Shown one piece after another: positions 35,180 to 48,314 of a DNA stretch of 64,000 bases. The DNA lies in contig MU278367.1 in the NCBI GenBank assembly GCA_022385755.1, forward strand, positions 372,001 to 436,000. Reading direction: 5' to 3'. Origin of the DNA: Trametopsis cervina. Its lineage: Eukaryota > Basidiomycota > Agaricomycetes > Polyporales > Irpicaceae. Position 1 is the first letter of the stretch; the number at the start of each line of letters is the position of its first letter. The translations under genes were made by a program, and so were the position numbers. Below the pieces are notes generated by a model. It had not been told where the DNA came from, did not search any database, and saw only the letters and a list, made by a program, of their open reading frames with translations.

Positions 35180-38100
35180 CCAACGCTGCCAAGACCGATA
35201 CATCCCGTGCCTCTTCAATTTATTATCGCCAAACCTAATTTTACTCCACAAGGGATCTGCACGGGTAGGATGGACACACGACCGCGGAGTACATGAAGCG
35301 TTCTGGAACCGGTCTCACGACGCGTGCGCAACACGGCCTTGTGACGCTGCCTCGTGAGTGTGGACCGGGGTGTCGCGCGTTTTCGCTGTAGGAGTTAGAG
35401 CGGAGAGTCGTCACACTCACAGTTGGTTTCGTCGTGCCTTTCCTATTCCTGCCCTAATACCGTTTCGTTTTGGCCATCTGACGTATAGTCACCATAGAGT
35501 GTTCCGATCTTTCTGTGGTTAGCGTACTTCCTTAAATTTTCTCAATAGAGCCACCGCGGGGCCCCGCATTACGCCTGCCCACCGTGTCAGTCTGCTGTCT
35601 AGTGTTCCTGCACACCTCCATACATTTGGGTCCAAATCGATCCCTAGCGAGCCTTCTAGCGTTCCATCCCGAGTTTCGGCCGTCAGGACGGCGACGGCCT
35701 ACGCGTGCGGCCAGTCATTTATGTTAAAGTCGACAACCAGGATCACAGCCGGAGGACAGGCCATCCGTGTCACCCGTAGATGGTAGATGAGGAGGTCTTC
35801 CGTGTGTTACGGCGGATATACTGGTGTTCCGGAGTGGCGGGCGACGGACGTCCTCATCAGATGGGTGCTCGACGGAAGGAAACGGAGTGCTTTATTGAGC
35901 GGGAGTTCGTTGCGTGCGCCTCTGCGACATGCTCGCATCTAATCTATAAGTCAGATCAGCACATGGAGCTCCAATACCAACAGTAAGTAGCAGGTGAAAC
36001 AACGAGGATCCGCTTGGTACGTGTACGTGATCGTAAGCGTCTACGGATCATACATATGGACACACATCCATCTCAATGCGAAGTTACGATATGTTTCTGA
36101 TTCGGTCTTGGTATTCGCCATGTGTACCATTTGTATTTGTTGCTCAGGTGTCTACGGCTGCAGTCGGTGGAAGTCCGGCGGGTAGCCGTATGCTGTCTCA
36201 ACTGCCTCCTCACAAGACTTGTCTAGGTAGTAACTGGTACACAGGGGTTCAATCGTAGTCACTTCGCAGCAATGACGAAAGCTTAATTGTGAGCAGCCAC
36301 CGGTACCTGTCCGCCGACTCAAGTTTCCGTCTAGTTGCCTTGTTAACCGCAAATGTGCAGTATGCCCGACATACCCCCTGAGCGCGTCAGTTGACCGGAC
36401 ATATATCAACACGGCGAGTTGCAGAGACGTGAGCTTGCTGCCTACCGAGCATTCGACGTATAGCGACCGCGGCACTACGTGTCGGATTCCGATCGAAGAG
36501 TTTTGTCTGGTCCTGATCGCTAGTTATGCAGCCGGCGATGGCCACAGCGTCGACGATTCGGCTCTGAGAGTTCGATCGTTTTTTGTAATAAAATGACGCA
36601 AAACTAATATGCCTCCGCGCAAGACTCGGTTTGGCAATACATCCGTACTGCCTATTCTGTTTTCACGGCACAGACAAGAAAGCATGTAAAAACTTGCAAA
36701 CATACCCGAGGTACAATATATCCCCGGAGGTGCCGGAGGCTGGCCGAACGCTGTCCGTACGATGGTAAAACTTCCGCGCAAGAGATACACATCGCCTACC
36801 ATCAGCCAGTGTCTTGTTCCATCCATCCATCTATCCATCGGGAGAGACATGGAAACCCTCGAATCTGCCCATTGTCGACCGAAAACGTGCATCGCTCGTC
36901 AACTTCCTTGCTACTCTGACAGAGGCAACAATAGCGGCAGTGCTATGTGTTCTCGGATCTCCGTGCCGTGCGCGCAACATGGGTTCCTGGGAGATATGAT
37001 GAAGCATGAACGCGGTGAATCATATACAAGGTTACCTGGGCCAACCACGCAGCCCGTCGTGTTCGGAGAGAAGATTTTGAGTTGTTCCGGTCCGCCCTCG
37101 CGAACCTGAGAACCCATCTTCGTGGCGCACGCGGCGTGATGCGAAAGATAATCTTGTCCCTTCATCATTAGGGTACGCGGATGCTGTACGGTGTTATCTG
37201 CGAACGTTCGCGAGGGCCCTTGAGCGCATAAGATGCTGTGTCCGGTCTAGAGCGTCGGCGGTTTATGGTTATCTAAGAATGGAGGAATAAGGAATGAAGG
37301 AAGACAAGAGAGTTGTACGAAGGGTGTGAAAGGATCTGAGCGAAGTCTCGACTCTTGCTTAGTTCTGAGAGTCTATGTCCTCTTGCATTTTTGCGTGTGA
37401 GCTCGACAGAAGCAGTACCAGGGGTCGTGTTGTTTACCGAAGCCCTAGGACACAGCTCTGCCATGCGTTGCGTAAGTTTGGCGTATGGACACTAGGTTAC
37501 CGACGATCATACCTGCAGATGCATGTTGCGGAAAAATTCCGTTGACTCGAGTTGCGAGATCTTTACGGACTCCTCCGCGGATGTATAAAAATGCTCTGAC
37601 TTGAAAGGCGTTGGTCCCGTACATTCGTTTGCAAGCGGCGCGGAAAGACTATTTGTATCGCTGAGCCTCTCCTACAGTCGTCATCCTGATGTCATGTACA
37701 GTAGCGGCGATACGGACAGCTTCCATAAAATCTATGAAGTGGCGAGGGCGGGCACCTACATAGCCACCGAGTTTATCCAGTCAAATTGCGAGGAATCAGA
37801 AGGCTAATTTACGACCGCAAGCCTCGACCGGTCTGTGGTCCGAAGTCGATTTCGTTGCGCGAGGTCGGCATCTTCCACGAAAGTTGCCTGTGTAGAGAGT
37901 GCGACGGAAATTGTCTGTCATGCCGAGAGACAGCACCTTGCAGTGCCGTTGCTGTGAACGATGATGCATGATGCCGGGCAAAGCTCGGAAATTGCTACAA
38001 GGATACCCAGCTATCTCGGCGGACAGTTTGCGCGGAACGAAGCACGCCTGCAGAGATAAAGAGCGGCACCGATGGCGCTGCAGCTCCTCAACAGAACTTA

Positions 38101-39463
38101 CCTGTGAGTGGTGCATGGAACCATCGCCACTGGTCTAGGCGCATCTCTGGTGTACTGCGGGTCTGCGATTAGCAACAGGACAACAAAAACACGAGAAAGA
38201 GGGCACTGACTGAGCGAGACCAGCCGTGCTTGTCAATCGTCTTAACCGAGTATTGTTGACAAATTAGGCACTCTTTTTGAGTTACACCAGCGATCTAGAC
38301 CAATATCGGTCCGTATGGTGAACCAAAATAAGTCTCCTTACTAGTGAAACGGTAGATGATACGTCAGCGCTGTTGTCTTAGGAGGTGGCTGAGGTCTCGC
38401 AAGAGTTGCGACTCATGTTGCGGTTACTTGTCATTTAACCATCGAATGACTTCGCTGGAAGGTTTGTACCATGAGTATGACAATCAGAAAAGCATGAAGG
38501 ACTGAAGAAGAAACCAAGCCTTCGGATGCAAATTTTGTACGTCGAACCGGCGGGCATATCGCTTTGCGCGATCTCCGGAACGTGTAGCAGCGTTCGAACT
38601 GCAACGTTCCTTCGTCCGTGTCGACCGAGATGAGACAAGACCGAGAAATCAACGCGAACAGCTAGGCGATGCTGCAGGTATCAGAACTTGCCTGCATAGG
38701 GAGTTGTCAAAGCTTAAGCGACTTCTGCAGCCGCTATAGTGCCTCTGCGAGATAAGAGCATTGCGCGCGCAGGCACACGGAACTGGAGGTAGGCTTACAT
38801 CTGGATGAGCGCCGCGTGCGAGTGATTAGCGATACGGACGATGCAAGATTATAAGAACAGGACGCTCTGACTCAAGACACCGGATAAGAGTGGTACAGAC
38901 CAAGCTGGGGGTCTTCCCACAGGCGAGACGTGGGCTTGGGAGCCGTGGCAGCATCGCCTGTCCGTGGCAGCCTGTGCTTTCGGCCTTTGTCGTGAGTACT
39001 GGGCTGTCCGAATCGTAGCAATCCGGAAATAATATCTCGGACGGAGCGCCACGTGGCGAATACTGGTAGTAAATCTCAGATCTAGGCCCGTTGAGCCGCT
39101 GGGCGCCCGAAGGCGAACTCCTCCTCCGGCAGGTCCGAATCGCGACCAATTGGTACCACAAAATAAAAAAAGAGCATATAGTCTCGAGTTGACCCCGATG
39201 CTGCATCTCTGCACCCAACCACAACGTTCCCGTGCGACCTGCTGCATAGGCTTGTCCTGCTTTCGCCCCCTCTCGCCTTCTCCCCGACGGTGTAGCGCCT
39301 CAGAACCCCCCAAAGGGGTCCCCATCGTACGTGCTACGATCACCTGTATGCGGATGTGTCAAATCCAGACGCACTGACCTTTCTTTGATCCCTCGCCAGT
39401 TCACTTCCCGGCTTGTCTTCGATATCCTAATACAGTTCCTTATTCCCTATTGTCACACACACC
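35180..39463. other. 4.3 kb without a recognised gene
   Basis: This is the longest silent stretch in the window. Only short frames occur on either strand, with no familiar domain, no transposase or polymerase motifs, and no long terminal or inverted repeats that I could pick out by eye. The last few hundred bases, rich in pyrimidine tracts (near 39260-39450), look like the arrestin promoter/5'UTR. Degenerate mobile DNA is possible but not shown. Confidence 0.45.
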
Positions 39464-42221
39464 ATGATGGCCTTTACCCATCCGAGTACTTCAATGCCCT
39501 CTCCCCGTGACCTTCAAGAGGATCCCTCAACTCCCTACTTTTCGCGCAACTCACATACCACCCACGTTAGTGCCTCCCGTGCCACCCACGAACCTCCCCC
39601 AGACATGGGCAAGCCAGAGAAAGGCCATCCCGCCGTCGAGATCGCCGTCACCTCCGACGTCCTCGTCCTGCGCGGAACCGGCGTCGACGTCGCCCCAGCC
39701 CTGCTCAGCGGTAACGTCGTGCTCCACCTCACGGAGCCCACATCCATCAAGGAGATTACATTGTCCTTCAGAGGCAAGGCTAGGATACCCCCAGCCCAGG
39801 GAGACACGTGCGTCTACTATCTTATGCGTTCATGTCCTTTGTTCCTGACCCCCGTCCAGGCTAGCGATCAACGCGGCTCCTCTCACCTATGTCGTCTGCC
39901 ACCATGAGTGGTCGTTCCTGGAGGGCAACAGGTCGCACTCGCATACCCTCAAGGCAGGTCGCCATCTGTTCCCTTTCCAGCTGCAGATCGGCGGATCTCT
40001 TCCTTCGTCTATCAGCACGACGGCGCTTGGCGGTGCATCGGTATCGTACAAGCTAAGGGCGTCCGTCGTGCGACCGGGCTTCTCTCTCGGTCTTACTAGC
40101 AAAGAAATGAACACCGTACGCCCTATCTACATCCTCCGCGGCTTCACCCCGGAAGCTCTTGAATACCAGCAAACACTCGAAATCGAGAACACATGGCCTG
40201 AAAAGCTCATGTACTCCATAATGATCCCGCATAAGGCGTGGCCGGCGGGAGATCGCGTCGCTGCTGTCGTAAAGTTCCAGCCACTTGTCAAGGGCGCGAG
40301 GGTGCAAAGTGTGACGACGACCATCAACGAGACTATCAAGCTCCACGGCCGCACGGGCGTGCAGGAGAACAGCAGAGTTATTGCTACTGTCAAGCATGAG
40401 ATCCTTGATGGACACGCTGTCTGTGTCGACGAGCGTCACCACCGGTACCGCATACCTCTTCTGCATCACGGTCATGGTCACTCGAGTTCATCCAGCCCAT
40501 TGAACGCGGCGCCCACCTCGGGTCATGCTGCTCAGTTCTCACTTGACTCTCCTGGTGAAATGACACCTTTGACGACCGTGACGACAAATTCATCTGCCAG
40601 TTCCGGAAGTCACACGAGAGAAAACGCGTCATTAACCAGCTTGCCTGCTCCTCCGAGCAATGCGGTAGCAGGACCCTCCACGAGCACGTCCGCGACCACT
40701 AGCTCACAGCTCCACGGCGCAGTCGACCTTCCCGAAGAGATTGCGGACGAGCCATCGTCGGATGTTGTTACAACGCTGCAAATACCACTGCCAGCCCATG
40801 CGACTCCTGGTCACACGCTTGAGGTGGGCGCAAAGCTTCTTTCTACCATGTGATAAATACTCATGACCTTCTAGCCCCTCCAAGTTTCTCATCGTATACG
40901 ATGGTCAATCATGATCACAAACCAGGATGGTCACGTTTCCGAACTCCGTTGCTCACTTCCGCTCCACATCATCGACAACCGTCTGTACGACGAAGCGCAT
41001 TCTGCGACTCTCGCGACTCGCCGTCTCCTTCTCGGCGCCCGGGACATCGACGGCGGCCAGGCGATTGGTACTCATGGCGATAATAGCGAGGACGAAGAAG
41101 ACGTCGAGCTTCCCACTTACCCTGAACACATCCGCGATCGTGTGGCAAACTCATTCATTCCCGAGAATTCGCTCATGCGCATGGCAAACCCGTGGGTTCA
41201 CCAGGGCGTCAGTCCGATTATGCGCAGGAACGTTGCGACCGACTCTCCTGGCATGGTCTCACCAGTGACAATCGAGCCCATCCCTTATTTCCGCAACACA
41301 GTTTTACACGAAGCGCTTAGCCAACTCCCCGCCGTGCCGTCCACAGACAGCCAGCAACTGCATTGGGTGAACTCGGAACTCCTGATGAGTCTGAGTAACC
41401 AGCCAGAGGAGCTCGCCGCTCGTCCCGCAAACTCGCCTACGGAACACACGCCTCCTGAGGTCGAGTCCAACAACGCTAGCAGAGGTGGAAGTAGACACGG
41501 AAGCAGATTCCCAAGTCGCCGAGGAAGTCGCGCGAACAGCCGAGCAGCCAGTCCAGAAAGACATTCTGGCGACAACGTACGCGGGTCCCTCCCTGCTTCG
41601 CCAATGCCAGATAGCCAGGACAAGACGTACGTTCACAGCCACAGTGCTGCGAGCCGAAACACGCATGGGCTCTTCCACATCTCGATGAAACCGTTCACGA
41701 GTCTCACGAGCCAGTTCCATCTGCCGCATCGCTCGCACACCGGTGGTGTCTTGTCGAGCCACTCGTCGGTCTCGCACATGTCGAGCATGACACCCGTGAG
41801 GCAGTCATCGTCTGCGGACATCAGTCGTGGGCCCAGCCGCCCTCCCTCGCGTAACTCGACGCCACCCTCGTCAGGACTCAATACACCCGCGATCCCGAGA
41901 TCCGCCACCGAGGACCAGATCGCGTTGCATCGCGCGTTCTTGGCGACGCCGGACTACGAGATCGCGAGCAGAGGGTTCCTCGGCGGAGGTATACCACCGC
42001 TCTCGAGCTACGTTGGCTTGCCGAGCTATGAGGAGGCATCAAGAGGTACTGTTGAGCGCAGTATGAGCGATACGGATTTGGCCAGTCGGATGGAGTCTGC
42101 GATGCGCATGTCGGCGACAAGGAGACAACCCGCGGGTCGACGTGGGCTGGATGATTCAGTCGTCGGCGTGGCTACTGCACCGCCCTCTCCTCCCCGTCGG
42201 GCTGCTGCCCAGGCATCATGA
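39464..42221 (+). CDS. Alpha-arrestin (ART-type adaptor)
   Basis: Three exons: the first ends near 39807, the second spans about 39861-40823, and the third starts at about 40875 and runs to 42221. Arrestin N-domain strands appear early ('LSGNVVLHLTEPTSIKEITL', 'HHEWSFLEG', 'HTLKAGRHLFPFQLQI'), followed by the C-domain ('LEYQQTLEIENTWPEKLMYS', 'DRVAAVVKFQPLVKG', 'HEILDG'). A PY-like motif, 'LPSYEEA' (about 42020-42040), and 'LPTYPEH' (about 41115) fit binding to Nedd4/Rsp5-type WW domains. Such adaptors direct ubiquitination and endocytosis of plasma-membrane transporters. The tail is long, disordered and rich in Arg-Ser repeats ('GSRHGSRFPSRRGSRANSR'), typical of phospho-regulated arrestins. 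The particular cargo cannot be deduced. A poly-His/Ser stretch (HHGHGHSSSSS) sits in the middle linker. Confidence 0.88.
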
Positions 42222-44471
42222 GCTCCGTCTTTCCAGCATGCACCTCGCGCCTCTCTGTCTGCCACGATCGTCCTCCAAGCATCCCCTCTCTCCGCACGCG
42301 TCCTTGGACACTTTTGTACCATCACCCACATAGATCCCATAGAACTCATACTGCAATTCTCGATCCTAGACAGCAACACACTCTCCCTCATGATATAATT
42401 ATTCTTTCTCATATGGTTCATTTGTCGCATCTGCACTCCCCTCGTAGGTTTGGTTATGTAGTCACGCTGCTCATTCCCTCTTCACCGAACTTTCATGAAG
42501 TATTAAAGAACTCGATCCCCACTCTCCCATTTCTCAACTATTAGTTGACGAATATGTAAAGTACACGTAGACTGTAGGAAGTAATCCGCGGTGCATATTA
42601 CTAGTCACGATGACCACATAACTCGGGGTTTGCTGTGTGTTTCGGAAACTGCCTCCCAAGTGCTGTCCAGGAAATCGGCCGAAAAACACGTGTTACAGCA
42701 CAGCGGATGCGGACCGTACGGCTTATTCGCATCCGCTCTTACCGTCGGGTCGGGAGCAGCCATTCGGCCGATCGGCAAAGTAGAGGAACAGTATCATGCA
42801 TCCGCTCTCAGATGCAAACTACCATGACAGCATATCGCGGCCAATGGTAATATGCTACGCGACTTGGACTTGGCTCTTCAATCTGATGTGCATGCTGAAA
42901 TCTTCACAGACCTGGTGGCCGCTATCGGCCAACACGTCTAGTGGCGAAGGTGCGTGTCAGTGATAACCCGCGGGATAGCTCACTCTCCAACAAACTTTAG
43001 AGAGCAGACGAATGGCCGTTCGACACGGTACATTGTCCCATTCGAACGCGGGCAATAAGCAAAGTTTCTTCCGCGGATATTAACATGAAGAAGACCCGTT
43101 GGAGTTTCCCTCCACGAAGAAAGCCTTCTAGTACACAAGAGCCGGTGGGGGAACCACGCGTGCTTCACGGAGAATACAAAGAACGCAGGGTCGCCGCACG
43201 CAATTGAGCCACATACGTTTTGATATCAGAAGAGCACAAATCATGGGGCCACAACCTTGGGGATGTTAGGACGTCTCATATCATATGCTGTCCCGACAAA
43301 CAGGGCACGAAGAGACGTGGAAATTCTCCCGTACATGTCAGCCCAACGCAAACCATCGCATTCCGCAGGCCTTCCGTACTACGCCGCTGTTTAACGCACG
43401 TCCTGTACTGTTTCCGCCCGCAGCCTCGTTGTTCAAAGGACCGGTCGCCGCGGAGCGTTGTAAGTCCAAAGTTCAGACTCTTCAACTCCCGAAGTTCCTG
43501 CGCGGTACTACCGCTGCCAACCTTGAACTTTCCAGCTACATCCAAGAAGCCTTGCAGGCCTCTATCAACACATTGCACGGTACACCGCGACGGAGCCTTC
43601 CCATGAAACGATCGTCTCCCGCAGGCTTTGAGTCGCCCTTCTCCCGCTGCCCGGTCAAATTGTGGACAATCTCGTGTGTCGGTTTGCCCACATGCAGCAT
43701 GAACGACGCGTTCGCGTGCATGCCCCTGATCTGAATACTCAATCTTGCTCTAAGTCTGTTTCCTGGCCTAATGCAGAACGGGATGGCCTACGTCGCTGAT
43801 CCTGAGTTCGGATGGGATACTCAATATCACGGACGAGTCGTACCGGCGGCTTCCTTCCTCTCGTAATATACGATCCTCAGACCAGCGGAACAGATGTCAC
43901 CCCTCCTCTTTCAGACCCCTCGTAAACTGCCCTCTCATACTCACCGATACCACCCGTCTTAGTTGCGTGGCTGCTTTTCTAAGCTGTGGGATTTCACACG
44001 GATTATACTACCAAATCACTTGACGAAACAGCCATACATCGTACACATAGGTGCAATTGCTAGTCAACTGCTCGGCACGCTCCTGCAGGAGGCTTCCAAG
44101 AAACGAGAATGTGTTGAGGTACGGGGACAGCAATAGATAATAAATGTATCGTTGTCTCTCTACCCTGACATGTTCATTATCAGACGCTCTCAGAAATGAG
44201 GATGTCATCTGTTTTCCTCCGGTCCCCTCCAACCATCGACAAGTGCTAGCCCCCGCGGCCGACTCCTGCCGTCCTGAACTAAATTTCCTTTTGAGAATGC
44301 CACTTATCAACCTCGTGCGATACACACTGCGGCTTGTGTGAGCGAGCTGTACCCCATGACCCCAGCCTTGATCTAAGTATGGACACGAGAAATGTGATAT
44401 ATAAGACGAGCTAGCACGACGCGCACGTCTCTCACACCCCTGGTTGTTCAAGTTTCAGGATTCAAGTTAAG
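42222..44471. other. No recognised gene
   Basis: About 2.25 kb between the arrestin stop and the DUF1479 start. The first 350 bases look like 3'UTR. The rest has only short frames without recognisable domains; the region 43220-43740 is open on both strands but of random-looking composition. Confidence 0.4.
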
Positions 44472-46289
44472 ATGGCCACACAGGTGTTTGGACCGCTACC
44501 CCCACGCTTCATAGAGCTCAAGAAAGAGATTGCTGGGTCTCATCCAGATTTCGAGAAGCGTGTCACCGCGGCATGGGCAGATCTGCTCAAGGAGCTGAAG
44601 ACGGGCACTGATGAGATTGCGGCGCAGGGATCAGAGGTGTGTACCAGGCTCATCTCTACCGGACGCTGGACTTGACATCCATCTTACCTGGTATAGATTG
44701 TCCCACAAGTGGATTTCTCTGAGCTTGATACGATCAGCGAAAGCACTCGGGCCAACATTGTCAGAAGAGGATGCGTAGTTATCCGAAACGTCGTGCCTGA
44801 CAAGGAGGCTACTTCCTGGAGGGTTGAGCTACAGCAGTATGTGAAAGAGAACCCAGTCGAAGGTACGATGAAGACGCATCAAGGTTGCAGTGCCCCTGTT
44901 CTGACCGTGACATGTTAGGTTTCCCTGAAGAGGACAAGCAATTCTTCCAACTCTAGTGACTATTCCATATTTGATTGTGACATTTCAATCGTTAACTTGG
45001 ATTAGCTGGACGCGTCCGCAGGTCCGCGCACGCGCACATCCAAATGTGCTTGCCGCAAGTACCTGGCTGAACAAATTCTACCACGTCAGGTCGGGCAGCA
45101 GCATCGAAAACGTCGACCTTTCCGCACCATTGAGTTATGCAGACCGGTTCCGCATGAGACATCCGGGAGGCGTGTGGGACAAACATCCCCCGCACATTGA
45201 CGGTACGCTAGCTTTACTCCCAGGTTGACTCGGACTCATGAATAATATGCATGACAGGGGGTGGGATTGAACGATGGGAAGACGAGGTGTTTCGAAAGTG
45301 CTTCGCGGATATTCTGAGTGGGAACTGGAGGGAGCATGATGCGTACGATTTGGTCAATCGCATTAACGCGAGGAGCTCTTTGTACGGACGCCCCAATCAG
45401 GTCAGTTCTCCTCGTTCGTACGGGAAATAAATTTCTGACTAGGCACTTCAGTCCACCGTTTTTAGGACATATCAAGGATGGCTTGCGTTGAGGTGCTTAC
45501 GCTTCTGACTCTAAGCTACCGGAAGTTCTTAATGTATCACGTATAGCGAAACTGCACCTACACAAGGCACCCTGCAGGTCTTCCCGAACGTCCTTCTGTC
45601 CAACGCATACCTCATCCTCCGACCATTCTTCACGCCCACGTCCGACTCCCCCTCCGACATCTACGACGCCGGATCCTGGAAATACGGTATATTAAACTAG
45701 ATTAAACACCGCACGGCGCCCAGCTGACCGGCTTTCATACCCACAGACATATCGGAGCAGCACTTCCCCGGCATCTACTCATTCGAGCAGGCCTTCACGG
45801 GCCCACGCCCGAACCCGAAGACGCACCCGAACCTTCAGCTCGAGAAGACGATGGTCAGTGTGCCAAGAGTCAATCCCGGCGACATGGTCTTTTGGCACTG
45901 TGTCAGTATCTTGCGTTCTCCTTCTTCTCCGCATCATATGAACTGAGCACTGATAATCTCCGCCTTCGAAAACAGGACGTCATCCATGCGGTAGAGTTTG
46001 AACATACAGGCGCAGAAGATTCCTGCGGTACGTACACCTCTCCTCCCACTCTTCATATTCCTCTGACGTCCCATACGTTCCAGTGATGTATATCCCGGCG
46101 GTTCCCTCCACACCGGCCAACGCCTCATATATCGCACGACAAAAGGAGAGCTTCCTTCAGGGCTTACCTCCGCCAGACTTCCCGAAGTGGGCGGGGGAGG
46201 GAGGCTTCACTGGTCTCGGAAAGCCGGAGGATATCGACACACTCGTCGGAAGGAAGGCGATGGGGCTGCCTATCGAAGGGGCTGCGTGA
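44472..46289 (+). CDS. DUF1479 family Fe(II)/2-oxoglutarate-type oxygenase
   Basis: Exons read in order: 'PLPPRFIELKKEIAGSHPDF' at the start (44472), 'IVRRGCVVIRNVVPDKEA', then 'YADRFRMRHPGGVWDKHPPH' leading into 'IDGGG', 'SLYGRPNQSTVFRTYQGWLA', 'TLQVFPNVLLSNAYLILRPF' and 'VNPGDMVFWHCDVIHAVE'. The His-x-Asp pair in 'PHIDGG' and the later His in 'DVIHAVE' are the expected facial triad of the cupin-like double-stranded helix. The family (bacterial YbiU and many fungal homologues) is widespread but its substrate is unknown. At least six short introns. The C-terminus ends 'VGRKAMGLPIEGAA'. No lesion was seen. Confidence 0.9.
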
Positions 46290-46840
46290 GGCCTAGATGA
46301 GGCTGTTTTGTATATGTTAACGTGATAACGGGTGCAGCTCATGGCGCAGGCGTGTATAACAGGCCTTGTACGATAGTACCAGTGCCGGCGGTAGAAGGTC
46401 CACTGCGATTCGACAACGATACAACGTGAGTCCTTCGTAGCGATATGAATGTTGTGTGTACCAGCAATGCACGTTTAATTTGCGACATGACCGGAAAGCT
46501 AAACTGCCACTTCGTGCATGCACTGTCAGTCAGTCGTAACATAACCTCACCCCTATCGCACCTGAGAACACGGAGATACAGCACACGCACAGTTGAAGCA
46601 AGATAAGAGCTTAATAAAAACTAAACTGCGACAACAAACGATATTCGGGGAAGATGATGCATCTAATAAGTGTATGTGAAGCGCAAGCACAAGTGTTAGC
46701 GCGAGGCGGCGGAGCACAGAAGGGTTTCTACACAATCTAGCACGAACCCAGAGAAATATAGCAATGAGACCACCGCATGGTGCTTTTGGTCCGTATCCCA
46801 ACTACCAAGCAGAAGTAGATTAATTAGATAAGGGGCCGGT
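46290..46840. other. Convergent 3' flanks
   Basis: About 550 bases between two converging genes, containing AT-rich 3'UTR-like sequence and no credible gene. Confidence 0.5.
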
Positions 46841-48314
46841 TTACTTCTGCTCGTCGATGGTGGGCAGGAGCCACGGTTCGGGGCTGGCGAACTGCTGGGT
46901 GGGGACACCGAGCTCAAAGAGGCGGGAGACGACGGCAGAGAAGCTGTAAATGTGATTGTCAGCGTGTTGAACAATGTGCATTGTCAACAAAGGTGCTTAC
47001 TCCTTGAAGAACAAGTCCTGGTCCTGTGCATAGGCCTTAGCGTACTTCTTGAACGACTTGTCAGTGACAAGCACGTAGTCCGTACTAAATTAGGAATGGT
47101 GATAAATATATCATCAACTACAGCATGAACACAGGAGTACTCACGGCAGCATCATGAGAGAGCGAGTCTTCTTGTCCTCAAGCTGCTTGGGGCCCTCCCA
47201 CTTCTTCCAGACCCATGTCTCGTCGAAGAGGAGCTTGAAGAAGTCGTTGGTCAGGGTGGTAGGGGAGAACGTCCATGGTCCCTCGAACCCGGAGCGGTCC
47301 CTGTGTGTGCGACCGAGGGCGTGCGCGCCGGAGAGCGCAACAATCTCTTGGTCATTGAAGCCCATGCGGCCAAAGATCTACGTAACAACCGCTGTCAGCA
47401 CCAAGCACGCCACAGCAAGCCTGAGCACGTACATTTCTCAAATGGTCCGCACCCTGGGTAGCATCGGGGAGACGGCCGTCAGGCGTAGCCTGAGCAGCAA
47501 AGCCGTCAATACGTCCCGGGCGCCAGGGGATCTTGGGGCCGCCCATTTCCTGGATGGCAGCAACGCCGGCCAAAGTCCACAAGTCGCCGTAGGAGATCCA
47601 GGGGAACTCCTCCTTGACCTTCTCCATGAGCTCCCGGGCGACGTGCAGACCCGCGTTGGCGCCATGCGCTGACTCCGGTGCGAAACGCATCGTCGCGTAG
47701 TTGCTATCAATTGAACACGTAAGCTTTCGTGTGCCACACGCCATTTTCACGGGCAAGCGCGGACTGCTTACCTTCCGCCGGTGTTTGACTCCTTATCATA
47801 TGTTCCCGACGAGTGCCATGCGAGGCGAACGAGGACAGGGCCGTATGAGCCGTCTGTTGTCGGACGTTAGGAGGCAAATTTTGTAAAGCACAAATTTACT
47901 GACCGTCGTAGTCACCAGCAGAGTCAATGATGTCTGCTATCTTCTTGTACACCTATACACATTGATAATAAATACATGAACGGGCACATTGTGTAGTATT
48001 ATACATACCTTAAGGTAATCTTCCTTGGAAGGAGTGAAGTTGGCGGCGACCTTGGCAGACTGGACGCCGGACTTCACGGCAGTGCCTGCGGTCTTGGCAG
48101 CATCCGAGTCGGAGGCGAAAATGTACCAGGAGACACCAGCAACTGCGGCAACAGCACCGATACCAGCGAACAACGCTGTGTTGGATTTGGGCGCAGGGGT
48201 CTCGGTTGAGTATCTACGGATGGCATTGGTGCGGAAGGCGAGACGAGTCCTCGCGGCGGCAGGGGCGGGGACGAAGGCCTTGCGGGCGGACGCTCTCAGA
48301 GCAGAGAAAGACAT
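46841..48314 (-). CDS. CCP1: Mitochondrial cytochrome c peroxidase
   Basis: Class I haem peroxidase that reduces hydrogen peroxide with electrons from cytochrome c in the intermembrane space. The N-terminus is a bipartite presequence: an Arg/Ala-rich targeting part ('[20 protein letters not shown]') and a hydrophobic sorting segment ('[20 protein letters not shown]'). Distal haem residues appear in '[14 protein letters not shown]' (Arg, Trp, His). The proximal His is in '[15 protein letters not shown]', and the radical-site Trp in '[10 protein letters not shown]'. The end is '[11 protein letters not shown]'. The start at 48314 is chosen because the targeting signal begins there; the frame stays open upstream to 48521 but that part lacks such a signal. 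Interrupted by several short introns. It is convergent with the DUF1479 gene. Confidence 0.96.

Noticed and set aside
35180..44471. Transposon remnants in the long gene-free stretches
   Set aside because: No transposase, integrase or reverse-transcriptase motifs and no terminal repeats were visible; without a repeat search this cannot be supported.
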